A stretch of DNA of 64,000 nucleotides from Acanthosepion pharaonis (GCA_903632075.3 CAHIKZ030000058.1:2947501-3011500); one strand, 5' to 3'; numbered from the stretch's first letter, positions 10,299 to 22,025 are shown. Numbers and translations: made by a program. The notes: generated by a model not told the origin, from the sequence alone.

Positions 10299-10584
10299 TG
10301 GAGACCGGATTTCATCTCGGAATCCACAACAAGAAGAAAAACAAAACTATGTGTTAAGAGAGTGACTTGGTATATCTGAGCATAAGCTGGTTGTCGGAAA
10401 TCACATTAATTGCTCTAGCTTATCGCGTTCAGGCTTGCCACTTGAAGGGAGTATGTTTACGATAACCAACTTATCATCAAAAATGCCGAAACACTCTCCT
10501 AACTGAGTAAAAAAAACTTTCAGAATATTCCTTCTTCACTATATTCTGCAAAACAGGAATAAAAGAACGGTTGCTGCCCGAATA
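10299..10584. other. Leader-like remnant, then no gene
   Basis: The first 50 bp resemble the LTR element's leader; nothing else is recognised. Confidence 0.4.
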
Positions 10585-11130
10585 TATTAGGTCGTTACAT
10601 AAAATCGTTCCTTATTTTAACACTTACATATTCTGATGAATCATTCCACAGTCTTTTCCCTTTCGTTGTTTTCGACCTCATGTCAACAATCCACTAACTG
10701 TTCAATGTCTTGACGAGAGTTTTCACTATGTTTTGGTTCGAAAATTCATTAAGTCACGGTTTAAGTTCCACATCGTTGTTGAACGAAACACCCCGCAAAT
10801 ATTTGAAAAGTGACCGAAGAAATGTGGTAGTCTGAAGGGGCTAAATCTGTAGACGATGATAGATGTGGCAGAACTTCCCACCCGAGCTCATTGATTGCAT
10901 GCTGGCCATGCTAATGATGTTCAGACGGAAACTGTCATATTAAATAATCACACTGTATCGCCGGTCAGGACGTTTCAGTTGAATCGCCTCATCGAGCTTC
11001 TATATTTTTTCAACATACAACACAGCAGTGACCGTTCGTTTGCTTTTTAAGAATTCCATCTCCGTACACAGCACAAATGCCTCAAAGCAACTTTGGCAGC
11101 TTTGTGGCCTCGAGTAAAAGCAAAGAGAAG
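10585..11130 (-). pseudogene. Mariner transposase fossil with one terminal repeat
   Basis: On the minus strand an N-terminal helix-turn-helix piece GHKAAKVALR and KANERS (about 11090-11030) is followed, after a deletion, by ELGWEVLPH, then DLAPSDYHFFRSLFKYLRG (about 10860-10800), the mariner motif around the third catalytic Asp, then a C-terminal QDIEQLVD region. The element end is preserved at 10585-10610: TATTAGGTCGTTACATAAAA, a mariner-type inverted terminal repeat next to TA. The partner end was not found. Multiple shifts make it inactive. Confidence 0.75.
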
Positions 11131-11319
11131 ATGCCAAACATGATCATTATTCTCTACTTGACATATCAATCGGGTGGCTAAATCTGAAAAAAAAAATTCG
11201 ATAACGTTTGACAGGAGGACTAAAGTTAGTAAGAAGCAAAAAATACCACGAAAGATTATTCTTCAAGATCAGTCGCAGAACACTAAAAAATCAAACGGAT
11301 AAATGTAAGAACCTAATGC

Positions 11320-11420
11320 AACATAGAGAATTGTTACTTTGTGGAACTGGTTCGCAAGACAATGCTTCCCTGACTTCTATAATATTACCACGCACTTCTT
11401 TCACCGTATTTCTGTCATAA
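11320..11420 (+). repeat. Unclassified dispersed repeat, copy 1
   Basis: Reads LLLCGTGSQDNASLTSIILP in the + frame and matches the minus-strand frame at about 17610-17715 (QEQLLCGTDPENYDSLITAI). I do not know the family. The frames may reflect DNA homology only. Confidence 0.45.
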
Positions 11421-12300
11421 TCAGTTCATTCAGTAACCCCGTAACTTGAGTGGCCCTTGAGCGTTGTATTGAGAGAACTAATGTAAAAATATATATGTAT
11501 TTATATTATAATTATTTTATTTTTTAAAAGTATGATTCCATCGCGAAACAGAGATTTTTGTTTCAAATTGAAACTAAAGTTGTAAATTTAATTACAAATA
11601 TTGAACTTAAAATCCATTCTTTCGTTCCATTGTCAAGCGATGTTAGGAATAACTTTCTAAGAATTTACTTAATTTATAACCGCAGACCATCTTAATATTT
11701 TAAGTTGTTAAGGTTAAGGAAAATTCAATCTATTTTGATTAGAGGTGGTTAGGTTTTAATTTCCCAAGAAAACGTATGCATTGGATATATGTTTCAACGT
11801 CTACTTTAGTTTCGGTAGGGTGTAGGTGCCCGCTCACAAACACAGACATCCGTTATTCAGCGTGTCGTCTAGGTTTTCAATGATAATTTTTATTTTTCCT
11901 CTTAATTCATATTTTTATACAAAAGATTGCTTAAAAGGGTCATTTAAATATGAGTAATTCATATTCTTAATTGTATTCCTACAGATTTAATGTATCATTC
12001 CTCATAATTACTAATAGACAATACAGTATATTTGCAAATAAATATATTAGAATTTAATTACTAATTAATGATCAAGTTTAATTATGTATATTTCATATCT
12101 CTTCTTTTTTATTTTTTTTTGTAAAAATTAATCATTACTTAAGGAAAAATATTTGACAGTGCCTGCAAAAATGCTATTTTAATTCTTTGATTTAGTAAAT
12201 TTTTATTTTTCAGAAACTTAATAATGTATAATTTTTCATGTATACAGAAAGGACATGGGTTATTTAATAATCTACAAGCTCTATCTTTTATTTTAATATA
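11421..12300. other. No gene recognised
   Basis: AT-rich DNA without identifiable repeats or coding frames. Confidence 0.5.
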
Positions 12301-12302
12301 TG

Positions 12303-12325
12303 TATATGTATTTATATATATATAT

Positions 12326-12382
<57 letters not shown>

Positions 12383-12393
12383 TATGTGTGTGC

Positions 12394-12437
<44 letters not shown>
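12303..12437. repeat. Interrupted (TA)n block
   Basis: Several TA tracts broken by ACAC and GTGTGTGCG steps, running straight into the Penelope-like fragment. Confidence 0.9.
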
Positions 12438-12439
<2 letters not shown>

Positions 12440-12833
12440 CAGAACACCTTATAACTAGCCATAATTGTGTTGTTAGTCTTAGCGCGGATGCTTTTATCAT
12501 CCTTAGCAATTCCCACTCAAATTACCACCTAAAAGTGTTGGAGGCCATCTATATTCTATCTTTAAAGCCTTCTCTTTGTAAACAGAAGGACTTTATATTA
12601 GGCCTCCAACTAATTACCATTTATTTTTTCCCCACCAATAAACTTCGTCCATTGTTCTTTTTTTATTATTATTATATAATTTATTTACCTGGATTTAGCC
12701 CTGTTGAGCGAGGTACGAAACCGGTTAGCCGGTTAGCTAGCCCGTTTTTCCATTTTTTATTTTTTATTATCATGAGTGGTAATAATAAAAGTAATTTTTC
12801 GCGGTGATAAAATTTTGTACCACATATCTTTGA

Positions 12834-12836
<3 letters not shown>
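12436..12836 (+). mobile_element. Penelope-like element 3' end, copy 1
   Basis: The frame opens right at the (TA)n edge with IAEHLITSHNC and runs to about 12620 through FIILSNSHSNYHLKVLEAIY and SLKPSLCKQK. This fits the last part of the GIY-YIG endonuclease at the C-terminus of Penelope-like polymerases; the Glu of VLEAIY would be the metal-binding residue. The noncoding tail has CTGTTGAG...CGAAACCGG (12701-12725), a hammerhead-like relic, then AAAATTTTGTACCAC and (TA)n. The copy at 37488-37890 starts at the same amino acid. Everything upstream in the element is missing. The family call is from motif memory. Confidence 0.65.

Positions 12837-12876
<40 letters not shown>
12837..12876. repeat. 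(TA)n microsatellite
   Basis: Closes the (TA)n - Penelope-like tail - (TA)n sandwich. Confidence 0.95.
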
Positions 12877-12883
<7 letters not shown>

Positions 12884-13004
12884 GGTATAGGATATATGTC
12901 TGTGTCTGCGATGTACATGTACAGTTTACATCCATAGGCATTAATATTCGGATATCGAAAGTAGGATTAATAATAAAGAGAGGGTGGTAGAAGACGGCGC
13001 TGTA

Positions 13005-13070
13005 GAAAGAAGAAGAAGAAGAAGAAGAAGAAGAAGAAGAAGAAGAAGAAGAAGAAGAAGAAGAAGAAGG
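13005..13070. repeat. (GAA)n microsatellite
   Basis: About 21 uninterrupted GAA units, a purine-only tract able to form triplex DNA. 13071-13734 shows no recognisable gene. Confidence 0.95.
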
Positions 13071-13734
13071 TAATCAATGTAGAATTTGGATGTCGCTCCA
13101 AGGAATTAAGATAGCCTAGATCTATCCAGCTAAGTGTTCGCAAATATTTCTTGGAATCTTCATATCTCTTATCAAAACCAATTGCCAGAAATCTAACGAT
13201 GCATTTATTAAGGCGTGCAAATAATCGTTTGCATCGGAGAATTAACAACGGTGAGAATTACATTAATTTCAACAGGGAAATGACAACTGGACGGCGACTT
13301 GTAAATGGTCAATGCATCACAGAAAGTATGCCAAATCCTTCCAGAAACAGTTAATGCATTTCGACATAACACTTAGATATCATTTAAAGGAAATATTATC
13401 ATAACTGTCTATGTACGCATGAATGTATCTATCTTTATTTCAGGTCAATCTACGAGTGCTAGAGGCATCATATAACCAAGGACTGACGGACTCAAGTTCG
13501 CTTTATCGGCGACTAAATCAACCCTTCCAACAGGTGGTTAGATACACAGAAGTATTAAAAACGAGGACTATCAAACACGGGTGATACTATCACGGAGCCC
13601 ACTGGTAGTTTTTAACCATTTAGCCATCGTTAAGTTATTCAGCTTGGCTAATAAATAGTCTGATGTAACACCTGCGTCTAACCAGTAATCAATGATGTAT
13701 AATTTTTCTCCTTTTCGGATACGTGCGTCATTTT

Positions 13735-13920
13735 TTTTTTAATTATTTCACCCCAATCAAGGCAATAAAGCAGCTAAGACGCATGGGGTTACATTGTACG
13801 AAAGAAAATGAGAAAAAACATTACTAAGTGTAGAGAACAATAAAAGAGCAGGAATTTAGAAGTCAAAAGATAACCATTGATGTTGCATTTAATTTTTTGA
13901 AGATCGAAGTTGACTGGAAA
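13735..13920 (-). mobile_element. CR1/Jockey-like LINE 3' end
   Basis: Poly-T, then TTTCACCCCAATCAAGGC and CATGGGGTTACA on the + strand: the complement of the LINE tail that ends the + copy at 40765-41172. Only 3' UTR is present. Confidence 0.65.
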
Positions 13921-14652
13921 AGGGCAGGCCAAAAATGATTTAGACAAGCGAGAAGTGCGAAAGAGAGGAAACTATTAGCAGAGAACTTACGGTTACATGT
14001 GGCCATTTCACGTGAGTGTGTGTTTTTCTCCGCTATATAAAAAAGTTAAATGTACAGACATTTTTTTTGATATTGCAATATATTACTTAGTGATGAACCA
14101 ATTGGCTGCAGGCTCTAGGGGCAACCAACTCAATAAAAAAGAATAGCATTATTGCTACAAATCGCAATGCTCTGTAATTGTTTCAGATTAGCAGCTGATC
14201 CAAATGCGACTCATGCGTGTAGCAACTGTGGAAAATACATCAGTCTATAACCAGGGCATATGAGTCTGGCAACAAGACTAAACAGAAAATTCTGTAATGC
14301 AAACTAAAAATTGGTAATTTGGAAATAAGTCTCCCGTGATTACCTACGTCCTAAAGGGACACGGATTATTAAAAAAAAAAAAAAAAAAACGAAGCATTTT
14401 GGAAATCTTACTAACATCAAATTACGAATTTATTTTCGAAAAAAAAATGATTTCCATAATAAAATCACAATTTCTATATTGTATTTTGTGTCTATGATTG
14501 CGTGCAAACGATAGATATGAATCGACCGGATGTAAAGCACCCTTAATACATAGTATTAGGAGGCTTGAAATATTTCTTTAGACTCTACTGACAGGCGCAT
14601 GCGTATATGATGTCGTAACAATGACGCCTACGAGCATAACGGCGAACAGATA
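13921..14652. other. No gene recognised
   Basis: Contains an 18-base A run near 14372 but no repeat or gene I can name. Confidence 0.45.
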
Positions 14653-15497
14653 CGGCGTGCGATGGGTAAATTGTCGTCTAAATTATTCAGAAAAAGGAAA
14701 TAAAACTGACATCTCATTTTTAGAGATATATTGACGAAAATTCCACGTAAATATCTTGAAATAGTGAGGAGTAAGTGTTTTCAATAAAACTGCCATTAGC
14801 TTCAACCAAGGCCTTTACACGACTTTAAAATCTCCTGCAAATCTTCTGGAAGCTCTAGTTACTTTGGTGAATGCGGCCATAATCCTTGCCTCCAGTTCAT
14901 TTTTGGTCTTACAAATATTTTTGTTGGTCTCTCGTTCAACTGGCCACAGACATAATAATCAAGGGGGTTGCAGTCTGGGGAGTTAGGTGGCCAGATGTAA
15001 GGGTTGATGTGGTCGTAGACAGCCATTACATGGTTCTCCTGCTTGTGCGTCATGGTCCATAGATCTCTTGCTAGGCATAGTGATTTCCAGCAGACACGCT
15101 CTTGACACAGAGCAGCAGCACCTCCTCGAAGCACCCTCACCAACAAACTGGGGAGTTCTTTTCTCATCAGAACAATCAGAGTGAGTTTTCTGAGCTGCCG
15201 TACCTTCATAATCACCATTAGACTCATTAAAGTCTTTCCGAATCCTCTGCACCGTCCTCAGATTAACACCCAAACACTCTGAAATGTTCGTATTGCAGAT
15301 TCTGTGCGAATGCCAAGCATTACATCATGTCGTTTCCAAATCTCTCGCGGAATGAATGGCGTCATGGTGCTCTTTTTCTCATAGACTGTGCCCAACTAAA
15401 TCTACTATACTGTGTAGTCTACAAAATAAAAAAATAAATATGGCGCATGCGTGGATTAAAACATATAAAATCGCGACAATTTACCCATCGCACCCTG
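14653..15497 (-). mobile_element. Tc1/mariner-family element with matching ends, internally deleted
   Basis: Ends are inverted repeats: GTGCGATGGGTAAATTGTCG at 14657-14676 and its complement around 15475-15494, with TA outside the left end. On the minus strand an N-terminal HTH part (GVNLRTVQRIRKDFNES) leads almost directly to the C-terminal catalytic part IWPPNSPDCNPLDYYV (about 14998-14951), where the SPD Asp is catalytic. The middle of the transposase with the first Asp is gone, so at 845 bp it is a non-autonomous derivative. A relative lies at 35080-35950. Confidence 0.8.
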
Positions 15498-15889
15498 CAG
15501 AGTGGTACGATATCTTGTGAGAATGTTGATTAAATAGGATAACAGTTTCAGGCAAATAGAAGCCCCCATCATCACCCAACCACGAAACGTTAAAATCGCA
15601 GTAGTTAGCGAAGAAACTAATGACAACTGTGTTCGGCAATGTAGATAGGGGGTGTAAAACCTTGGACACATTTAGAGAAGGTATTCATGGAAAGAAAGGA
15701 AGACGTTTACGAAAGAATATCACCCGGCAGATGTGCCATAACAGCTTTAATGGCTTTCTTGGGGTGAAATGGTCAAAAAATGAAACCTAATCCACGTTCA
15801 ACTCCAATGTTTAACTGTACCCACTGCATGGTCCTGTTTTTTTTTTTTTGCTTTTGTCAGATTATTATATTCTTGACAATATTCGCCAG
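15498..15889. other. No gene recognised
   Basis: Short frames only; a T run at 15838-15850 precedes the next LINE fragment. Confidence 0.45.
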
Positions 15890-16480
15890 GAAATTTTTCT
15901 CGAGCCTTCAAATCTACAAATCAACCATTCACCCTTGCATGGAGTATTGCTGCCATATATGGTCTGGAGCCGACTTCTGTTTGTCTCAAGGTTCTTGATA
16001 AAATCCAGAGACAGATATGCAATGTAATTGGCCCTGATCTGGCATCTCGTCTTCAGTCGCTCTCTCACAAACGTAATGTCGCCTGCCTCTATCCTTTTTA
16101 CAACTACTTTCATGGTAACTGCTCCGATGAGCTGCTTTCGCTGGTTCCCAGACTTCACGAATTTAAGAGTTCTTCTAGGCTGGCATCTCGCTCTCACCCT
16201 TTCACTTTCAAAACCGTTAAATATATCCGTCTCTTCTGATTCAATAGCTTCATGTCTCGCACTCTCCCCTGTGGAAATCCCTGCCCTTTTCTTGTTTCCC
16301 TGATAGCTATAATCTCCAGCTATTCAAATGTAATGTCAATCGACGTCTCCAGATTCCTTGATCTATCCCCTATTCTTCTCTTCATCTATCACTCATCTTT
16401 GCTCTCGCTCCAAATCTCGGTACCCCCTTGAGTGATAGTGGCCTCCCGCCTTTGTTTGGGGTGCAATGCTTAAAAAATAT
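15890..16480 (+). pseudogene. CR1/Jockey-like LINE, C-terminus and 3' UTR
   Basis: The C-terminal region of a non-LTR retrotransposon polymerase. Seen: IYKSTIHPCMEYCCHIWSGA, then after a shift LDKIQRQICNVIGPDLASRL, LSHKRNVACLYPFYNYFHG, CSDELLSLVPRLHEFKSS and a degenerate end. The 3' UTR carries TAGTGGCCTCCCGCC and GTTTGGGGTGCAATGCTTAA, closely matching the tail of the copy at 40765-41172. The apparent minus-strand frame over 15865-16197 is the antisense shadow of this. Confidence 0.8.
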
Positions 16481-16834
16481 ATATATCAAATAACATTTAT
16501 CCGGAAAGATGTTCCAAACAAATAATACTCTTACTGCAGAGGTGCAAGTGTCGTTACTTATGATTTTCATGCACCGGAGCACTGTTGCATCAATTTCGAT
16601 TTTTTATACAAAAGTTCAAGTCTAGTCAGATGTTTACTAAGTGAGGTTGTTGCATTGAAATAGGAGGAGGTGCATCTTATAAGAATATGAATGATACATA
16701 ACTCCTTACCATAGACTTGAAGAATTTAATATTGTAAGAAGTACCATCTCGGGAGCCTCTTCCATAAATAGTGCTTTTCACGAAGATTTTATCTCATCGG
16801 ATTTGCATTAACATTTAAAAAAAAAACACGAAAG

Positions 16835-17010
16835 AAATCATTTTTTTTTTTTTTTTTTTTAAGCGTTTCACCCCAAGCAAGACGGGAAGCCACTAGGACG
16901 CAAGGGGTTACAGAAAATTTAGAACAAGATCAGATAGGAGTGATAGAAGAAAGGATGAGGGTCGTGGATAGATCAAGGCAACTGGAGATGTCGATTGATT
17001 TGATCCTATC
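16835..17010 (-). mobile_element. CR1/Jockey-like LINE 3' end
   Basis: A long T run then GCGTTTCACCCCAAGCAAG and CACTAGGACGCAAGGGG on the + strand, i.e. the poly-A and 3' UTR of the same LINE in reverse. It is the best preserved tail in the window. 16481-16834 holds nothing recognised. Confidence 0.75.
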
Positions 17011-17164
17011 GAAAATTGAGAGCGAAAATAAATCGGAACAAATATAATTTCGGAGATTTTATCCACAATTTCCTCATGTGCAAGAACTTATTCGAAAATA
17101 TGAAAATACTATAGAAATTTAAACAGTTGTATCTTGTCTGAAATTAACAAAAGGATTTTCTTTA

Positions 17165-17300
17165 AAGCATTTCACGCCAATCAAGGCAGGAGTGCCACTA
17201 ACATGCAGGGTTTTACAGAGAGTGAAAGTGAGAGAAAAGACTGAGCATAGCGGAGATTGCGGAAAGGATTAAAAAAAAATGAACGGGGTTCAAGTCAACA
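17165..17300 (-). mobile_element. CR1/Jockey-like LINE 3' end, second copy in tandem orientation
   Basis: GCATTTCACGCCAATCAAGG and a GCAGGGTTTTACA stretch repeat the tail seen 330 bp upstream, more diverged. Confidence 0.6.
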
Positions 17301-17512
17301 GAAGATGTCGGCTGATGTATTTAAAAAATTGTATTTTGAAGATTTTAGATCCTAGGGAAGCAAGTAAGCGGAAAGGAGTTACGCTGTCGGGAAGTGCGAG
17401 AAAAAACAGTTGGAGTAGAAGTGGCGGTTACATTTAACTATTTCAAAAGAGAAAAGGGTGAGGCCGAGATGTCAATTTAGTAGCACGCTTACATTCATGT
17501 AGTCGGGGCAAC

Positions 17513-17516
<4 letters not shown>

Positions 17517-17548
<32 letters not shown>

Positions 17549-17561
17549 ATCTATCTATCTC
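17517..17561. repeat. (CT)n with (TCTA)n end
   Basis: About 14 CT units, then TCTATCTATCTATC. Confidence 0.95.
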
Positions 17562-17609
17562 AAGAGCCACAGGAGATAGAGGGTCAGAGAGTAAGAGACG
17601 CAGTTTATG

Positions 17610-17715
17610 TGGATATCAGAGAAGATAACTGTTAACTCAAGACTTGGACATGATAATATTGCAGTGATTAGGGAATCATAGTTTTCGGGGTCGGTTCCAC
17701 AGAGCAGCTGTTCTT
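17610..17715 (-). repeat. Unclassified dispersed repeat, copy 2
   Basis: Related to 11320-11420 at the amino-acid level in the minus frame. Function unknown. Confidence 0.4.
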
Positions 17716-18861
17716 GATAAGAAACTGCTCGAGTTGAACTTAGATTAATGGAATACTTAGGGAACGAGTATGATTCGACCCTGTGTATGCGGCATGACAT
17801 GTTCTAGCTTTAAATGTCTGAATTGGTGGAATGAAGCAATGTAAACCGTCTGAGCATTTGCCGTGGCAATAGTGATAGAGAAAAGAAAGCTTTGTAACAT
17901 TTTGTTTGGAGGCAAGAGGATGTAGGGTGGAAAATAATTCATCGCTCCGAAATCCTTGCTGGTAACACATGTAAAATTGTTCTGTTTGTGTAGTGAACAA
18001 ATTGGAGTATTAACGTTTTGTATCTTAACTTTCAGAAATCATTCGTCCAATTTTTGCACTCACTTTCACTCTCTTTATGATGCACGGAATGTAAAATCGG
18101 ATAGCCGAGTTCGAATCACAATCAGGTCCCTTACATTCCCTTACGCGCAGATAATCATACCAAAGTTTTGTGTAGAATAACGACCTACCTTCTCTATACT
18201 AATTGTTAATCCTGACCGTCTATTCACTTTCAGCAAGACATCTGATCATATTGACAAGGGACGCGAATTGGTCGCAAGGCGTAGGTTTGGGTCGTAAGCA
18301 TTGCCTCACTGAACTACAGTATTGGCTATTATTGCATTATTAATCCATGTTCTTCGTGTGATTAAATCTTTTCTTCACTAATCTTTTAGGACGATAAGAT
18401 ATATCCGGCAGCTAGGCCTCTGATCGGGAGTTGTAATGAACGTATAGTCACCTCTTAATTGCTGCTCTTCCCTGTTCTCTTTGACCCGGGGTTGTAGAAC
18501 CTGTTGGGGTCCCATCTATGGGGAAATAGTTAACCCTCAAACTGAGGTCAAAACACTACGAAAGTAGAGTAATGCCTTGATATACGAGTTTAGTTCGTTT
18601 GAAGACCGTGCTTGCAACTCAAAAATCTCAATCAATTTCACCATTAAGATTAATGGGAATATTTCCGATGTGTTTCAGGCCCCTAAAAATCGCCTTTATT
18701 TAAAAAAAACAAAAAAACACCCTATATGTTTTTGTAGGATTCTAAATGTGTGAATAAACAAAAACATGTAGTTTACAAAAAATAAAAGAGAAAAAAATAT
18801 CTAAAGAAATAAACTATACTAAACCATGAAGTTCAGACGAGTCATAGGCTAACTGGTGGCG
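17716..18861. other. No gene recognised
   Basis: Short frames only. GAGTTCGAATC at about 18108 looks like an isolated RNA polymerase III B box, but no A box or SINE body is evident. Confidence 0.4.
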
Positions 18862-18862
18862 T

Positions 18863-18924
<62 letters not shown>
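18862..18924. repeat. (GA)n microsatellite
   Basis: GA units with several AAAG interruptions. Confidence 0.95.
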
Positions 18925-19082
18925 TGAATGGCAATAACGGATAAGCTAGCTATCACTAACCTAGGCTAGCAACAGCTAGATTAGTTTACGATAACGAAGA
19001 TTAACTTTATCACTTATTTTTAATTTTTTCAAACATTTACATTTTATAACTATTTTTAAAAAAACTTAAATTCTATAATATT

Positions 19083-19420
19083 TTATTTATCGTCGGTGTA
19101 GAACGCCCATACTCTATTTATATTGGTCGGACTATCGTCCTCATCTTTCTTGCCATACTTATCACAACGTTTCGGCCGTTTTACGCACCGGCCTTCTTCA
19201 GGTGGTTGGAATGTCGAACTAAACCCTTTCTTTCGCTCTCTGGGGTAGACTGTTCTAGTTCCACGTTTCATGTCTAATGGACGTCAGTTATCAGTTATCT
19301 CCTGTTAATTAACCTTTCCAAGTTCTCCACTGCCTTAAACAAGTATTGAACTCACAACTATTTGGGTCCTGTCACTGGATCTAACCAACGCCTTTATCCA
19401 CTCTGTCATGTCTCCACATA
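19083..19420 (-). mobile_element. tRNA-headed SINE with hairpin tail, copy 1
   Basis: Read on the minus strand from 19420: a tRNA-like head (ACAGAGTGGATAAAGGCG as A-box region, GAGTTCAATACT as B box near 19345), a body with ACTGATAACTGACGTCC, then a tail with CTGAAGA, stem GGCCG/CGGCC, GAAACGTTG (19202-19164) and GATGAGGACGATAGTCC. The copy at 36121-36455 has the same order. A 62-codon frame in the body is a by-product. An inverted partial tail abuts the head at 19421. Confidence 0.65.
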
Positions 19421-19545
19421 AAGAAGGTCCGGAGCGTACAACGGCCGAAACGTTGTGATAAATATGGCAAGATGAGGACGATAGTCCGAACAATGTAAAT
19501 AGTGTACATAATACCTCAACTCAGAAATATAGACATGCTGTTTCG
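19421..19545 (+). repeat. Inverted partial copy of the SINE hairpin tail
   Basis: AAGAAGGTCCGG, CGGCCGAAACGTTG and ATAGTCCGAACAATGTAA repeat the tail of the neighbouring minus-strand SINE in the opposite orientation, starting exactly at its tRNA-like head. Confidence 0.7.
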
Positions 19546-20769
19546 CCAAAACGATTAGTCATACGTATTTCACATGATATTTTTATAATTTTCCGTGTTG
19601 CCACAAACGTTTTAGCTTATCAACATTGCTGTTTGAATTTACTTTCTTCAGTTCACGGTGTCACTAAAGGAATTTTGCAAAATAACGACGAAAAAAGACA
19701 CAACACAGCAGAACAGAGATCCTAGTAATACATGTACTGCGAGGGGAAATACTCTCAAAGCTTGATGCACACTGCACCAACTAACGGATACTTAATTCGC
19801 TCCTATCTCAGATTTCAACTCACATCTCAAGGCAAAAATAATCGGCCAGACTCTGGCACGTATCTCAAAAAATATATTTCACTCTAGACAAAAATCCTCT
19901 TTACAAATATACGTTATTCAAAGTTTAACTACAAACTGAACTTTCACAAAGAATACATATTATATTCATACGAACCTATCCTAAAAATCCATTGAGGTTG
20001 ATAAGCCGTAAAACAAAATAAACCAAAATTTACGAAGCTATCATTTGTTCGATTTTCCTTAAAATATTATTAAGCAGAAACTATAAGCTTATACGAGTAT
20101 TATAACAGAAAGATATGAATCCATATATATCCCCAGGTAGGATTTAAGTACTAGGGCTTGTATCAGGAACAACCATTGTTATTTTCTTAAATTGTTAAAT
20201 AATTTTGCAATCCGACATATGCCGCGGCTTTAAATAACCAATAGATGTTGATAAGCTGTAACAAATAATATATCACTCTCTTTATCAATCCTTCTTCCAT
20301 TCTCACCAGGTGGCTGTCTCTATGTGGTATTTTTCTGTTAGAATCTATGATGAAACGCGAAGAGAGACAGACAGAGAGACAGACAGTCAGACAGAAATAT
20401 AAAATGTTTACTCCGAAAAAGATGAGAAGTAAGCTCAATAGAAACACGCAAACACATTACAGGAATATCGGAGTAGGTGATATTTAATCGGGAATCATTT
20501 GATAAATAAACAGATTCGTAGAAAACATTTTTTTCTCTCTGTTCCCGCTTGTTTATGGTTAAGCAGTGCCTGTTTGCGTTGTGCACGATGGTATCTGAGG
20601 AATGTGTCTCGAAACAAAACAGCTTCTAATATCGTCCGATCGATACAAATATTTATAATTACAGATATGTACCTGATAATTCCAGTGAACGGCAGAAATA
20701 CTTCTTTCCGCCAAGTCTTTTATTTAACAACACTTATCATTATTCTCCGGTTATAATTTGTCTTTCATT

Positions 20770-20774
<5 letters not shown>
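19546..20774. other. No gene recognised
   Basis: Ordinary AT-rich DNA with short frames only. Confidence 0.5.
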
Positions 20775-20836
<62 letters not shown>

Positions 20837-20858
20837 CATATATATAAGTGTGTGTGTG

Positions 20859-20897
<39 letters not shown>

Positions 20898-20914
20898 GTT
20901 TGTGTGTGTGTGTT

Positions 20915-20981
<67 letters not shown>

Positions 20982-21049
20982 GAGTGAGATGGAGATAGAT
21001 AATCTATTTCGATCTGTTCTGATTTTTCAATATTCAGTGTCTGTCTTCA

Positions 21050-21106
<57 letters not shown>
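20775..21106. repeat. Cluster of four (TA)n tracts
   Basis: Tracts near 20775-20833, 20862-20892, 20919-20976 and 21050-21106, linked by GTGTGTGTG steps and a 70-bp unique piece. 21107-21411 shows no gene. Confidence 0.95.
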
Positions 21107-21109
<3 letters not shown>

Positions 21110-21411
21110 TTATAAAGATGCGTAAATCTCAAAACTGGTTAGTCCTAAATTTTCGCTTGAGGATGAAACAGGACTTGATACTTTAATTCAATTAGAGTTT
21201 AATAACTATATTGAGGTTTTTCGGCTCTTGTTTTTGAAACACGAGAACTCTTATGTAGCGAAAGAAATCATGTTTTTTTTAAATAATTATAATTTAAGCT
21301 CTACTTCCGTATGGACCACCGTTTTTTGTTTTTAAATAAAAACAAAAATACTGAAGAACTTTGGATTATTTACGTAACGTTTTATTTCCTATTTTTCTAC
21401 ATATCTTCGCG

Positions 21412-21430
21412 CACACACACACACACAGAC

Positions 21431-21493
<63 letters not shown>
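21412..21493. repeat. (CA)n(TA)n microsatellite
   Basis: Seven CA units, a GACATG step, then about 30 TA units. Confidence 0.95.
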
Positions 21494-21494
<1 letters not shown>

Positions 21495-21561
21495 CGGAGA
21501 GGTACAGGAGACAGTGAGACTATACATAGCAATGATCGTCTGAAGAAAATAGTCTAATTCA

Positions 21562-21562
<1 letters not shown>

Positions 21563-21606
<44 letters not shown>

Positions 21607-21725
21607 CCCTTTCGTTCTCTTCTGATCTTTCTCAATATTCGCTGTCTAATCTCTGTCCTTGTCTGTCTGCCTGCTTGTCTGTTTGTCTGTCTGTCTGTCT
21701 CTGTTTCTGTCTCTCTCTCTCTCTT
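21563..21725. repeat. (GATA)n and (CTGT)n/(CT)n tracts
   Basis: About ten GATA units at 21563-21603, then from 21658 a CTGT-rich tract grading into CT. Confidence 0.95.
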
Positions 21726-21764
21726 GTATCAGATTGGAATCAGCAAATCTTTTTTCAGTTTACC

Positions 21765-21915
21765 GGGTCCTCACCGATCCTCAAATAACTGTCTATATTT
21801 CTGAGAAGAGGTATTGCAATATTTACACTATTTACATTATTAGGACTGTTGGTCTCATCTTTATTGTCATATTCACGCCCTTTTGGCCGCGTTAAGTTCC
21901 GGCCTTCTTCAGGAT
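21765..21915 (-). repeat. SINE hairpin tail, solitary copy
   Basis: On the minus strand CTGAAGAAGGCCGG, then CGGCC followed by AAAA instead of GAAA, then AATAATGTAAATAGTG and CTCAGAAATATAGAC. Same tail as at 19083-19545, without its tRNA-like head. Confidence 0.65.
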
Positions 21916-22024
21916 CTGTGAATGATGTATTGTAACACTTCATGTCCTTTAGGATACATAGCATTGGTTGGATTAGATAAAAAGATATAAAAAGATAATT
22001 TTTAATGCTTATAACGTTTTCAAG

Positions 22025-22025
<1 letters not shown>

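Noticed and set aside
14859..15227. 122-codon minus frame as an intact transposase
   Set aside because: Only N- and C-terminal pieces remain in different frames and the central catalytic Asp region is deleted.
19083..19271. 62-codon minus frame resembling one at 36077-36313 as a conserved peptide
   Set aside because: Both lie in copies of the same SINE, so the likeness reflects DNA homology. The frame is lost in the copy at 21765.
20848..21186. YIYIYI and similar frames over microsatellites throughout the window
   Set aside because: Translations of (TA)n, (CA)n and (GA)n with no flanking coding evidence.
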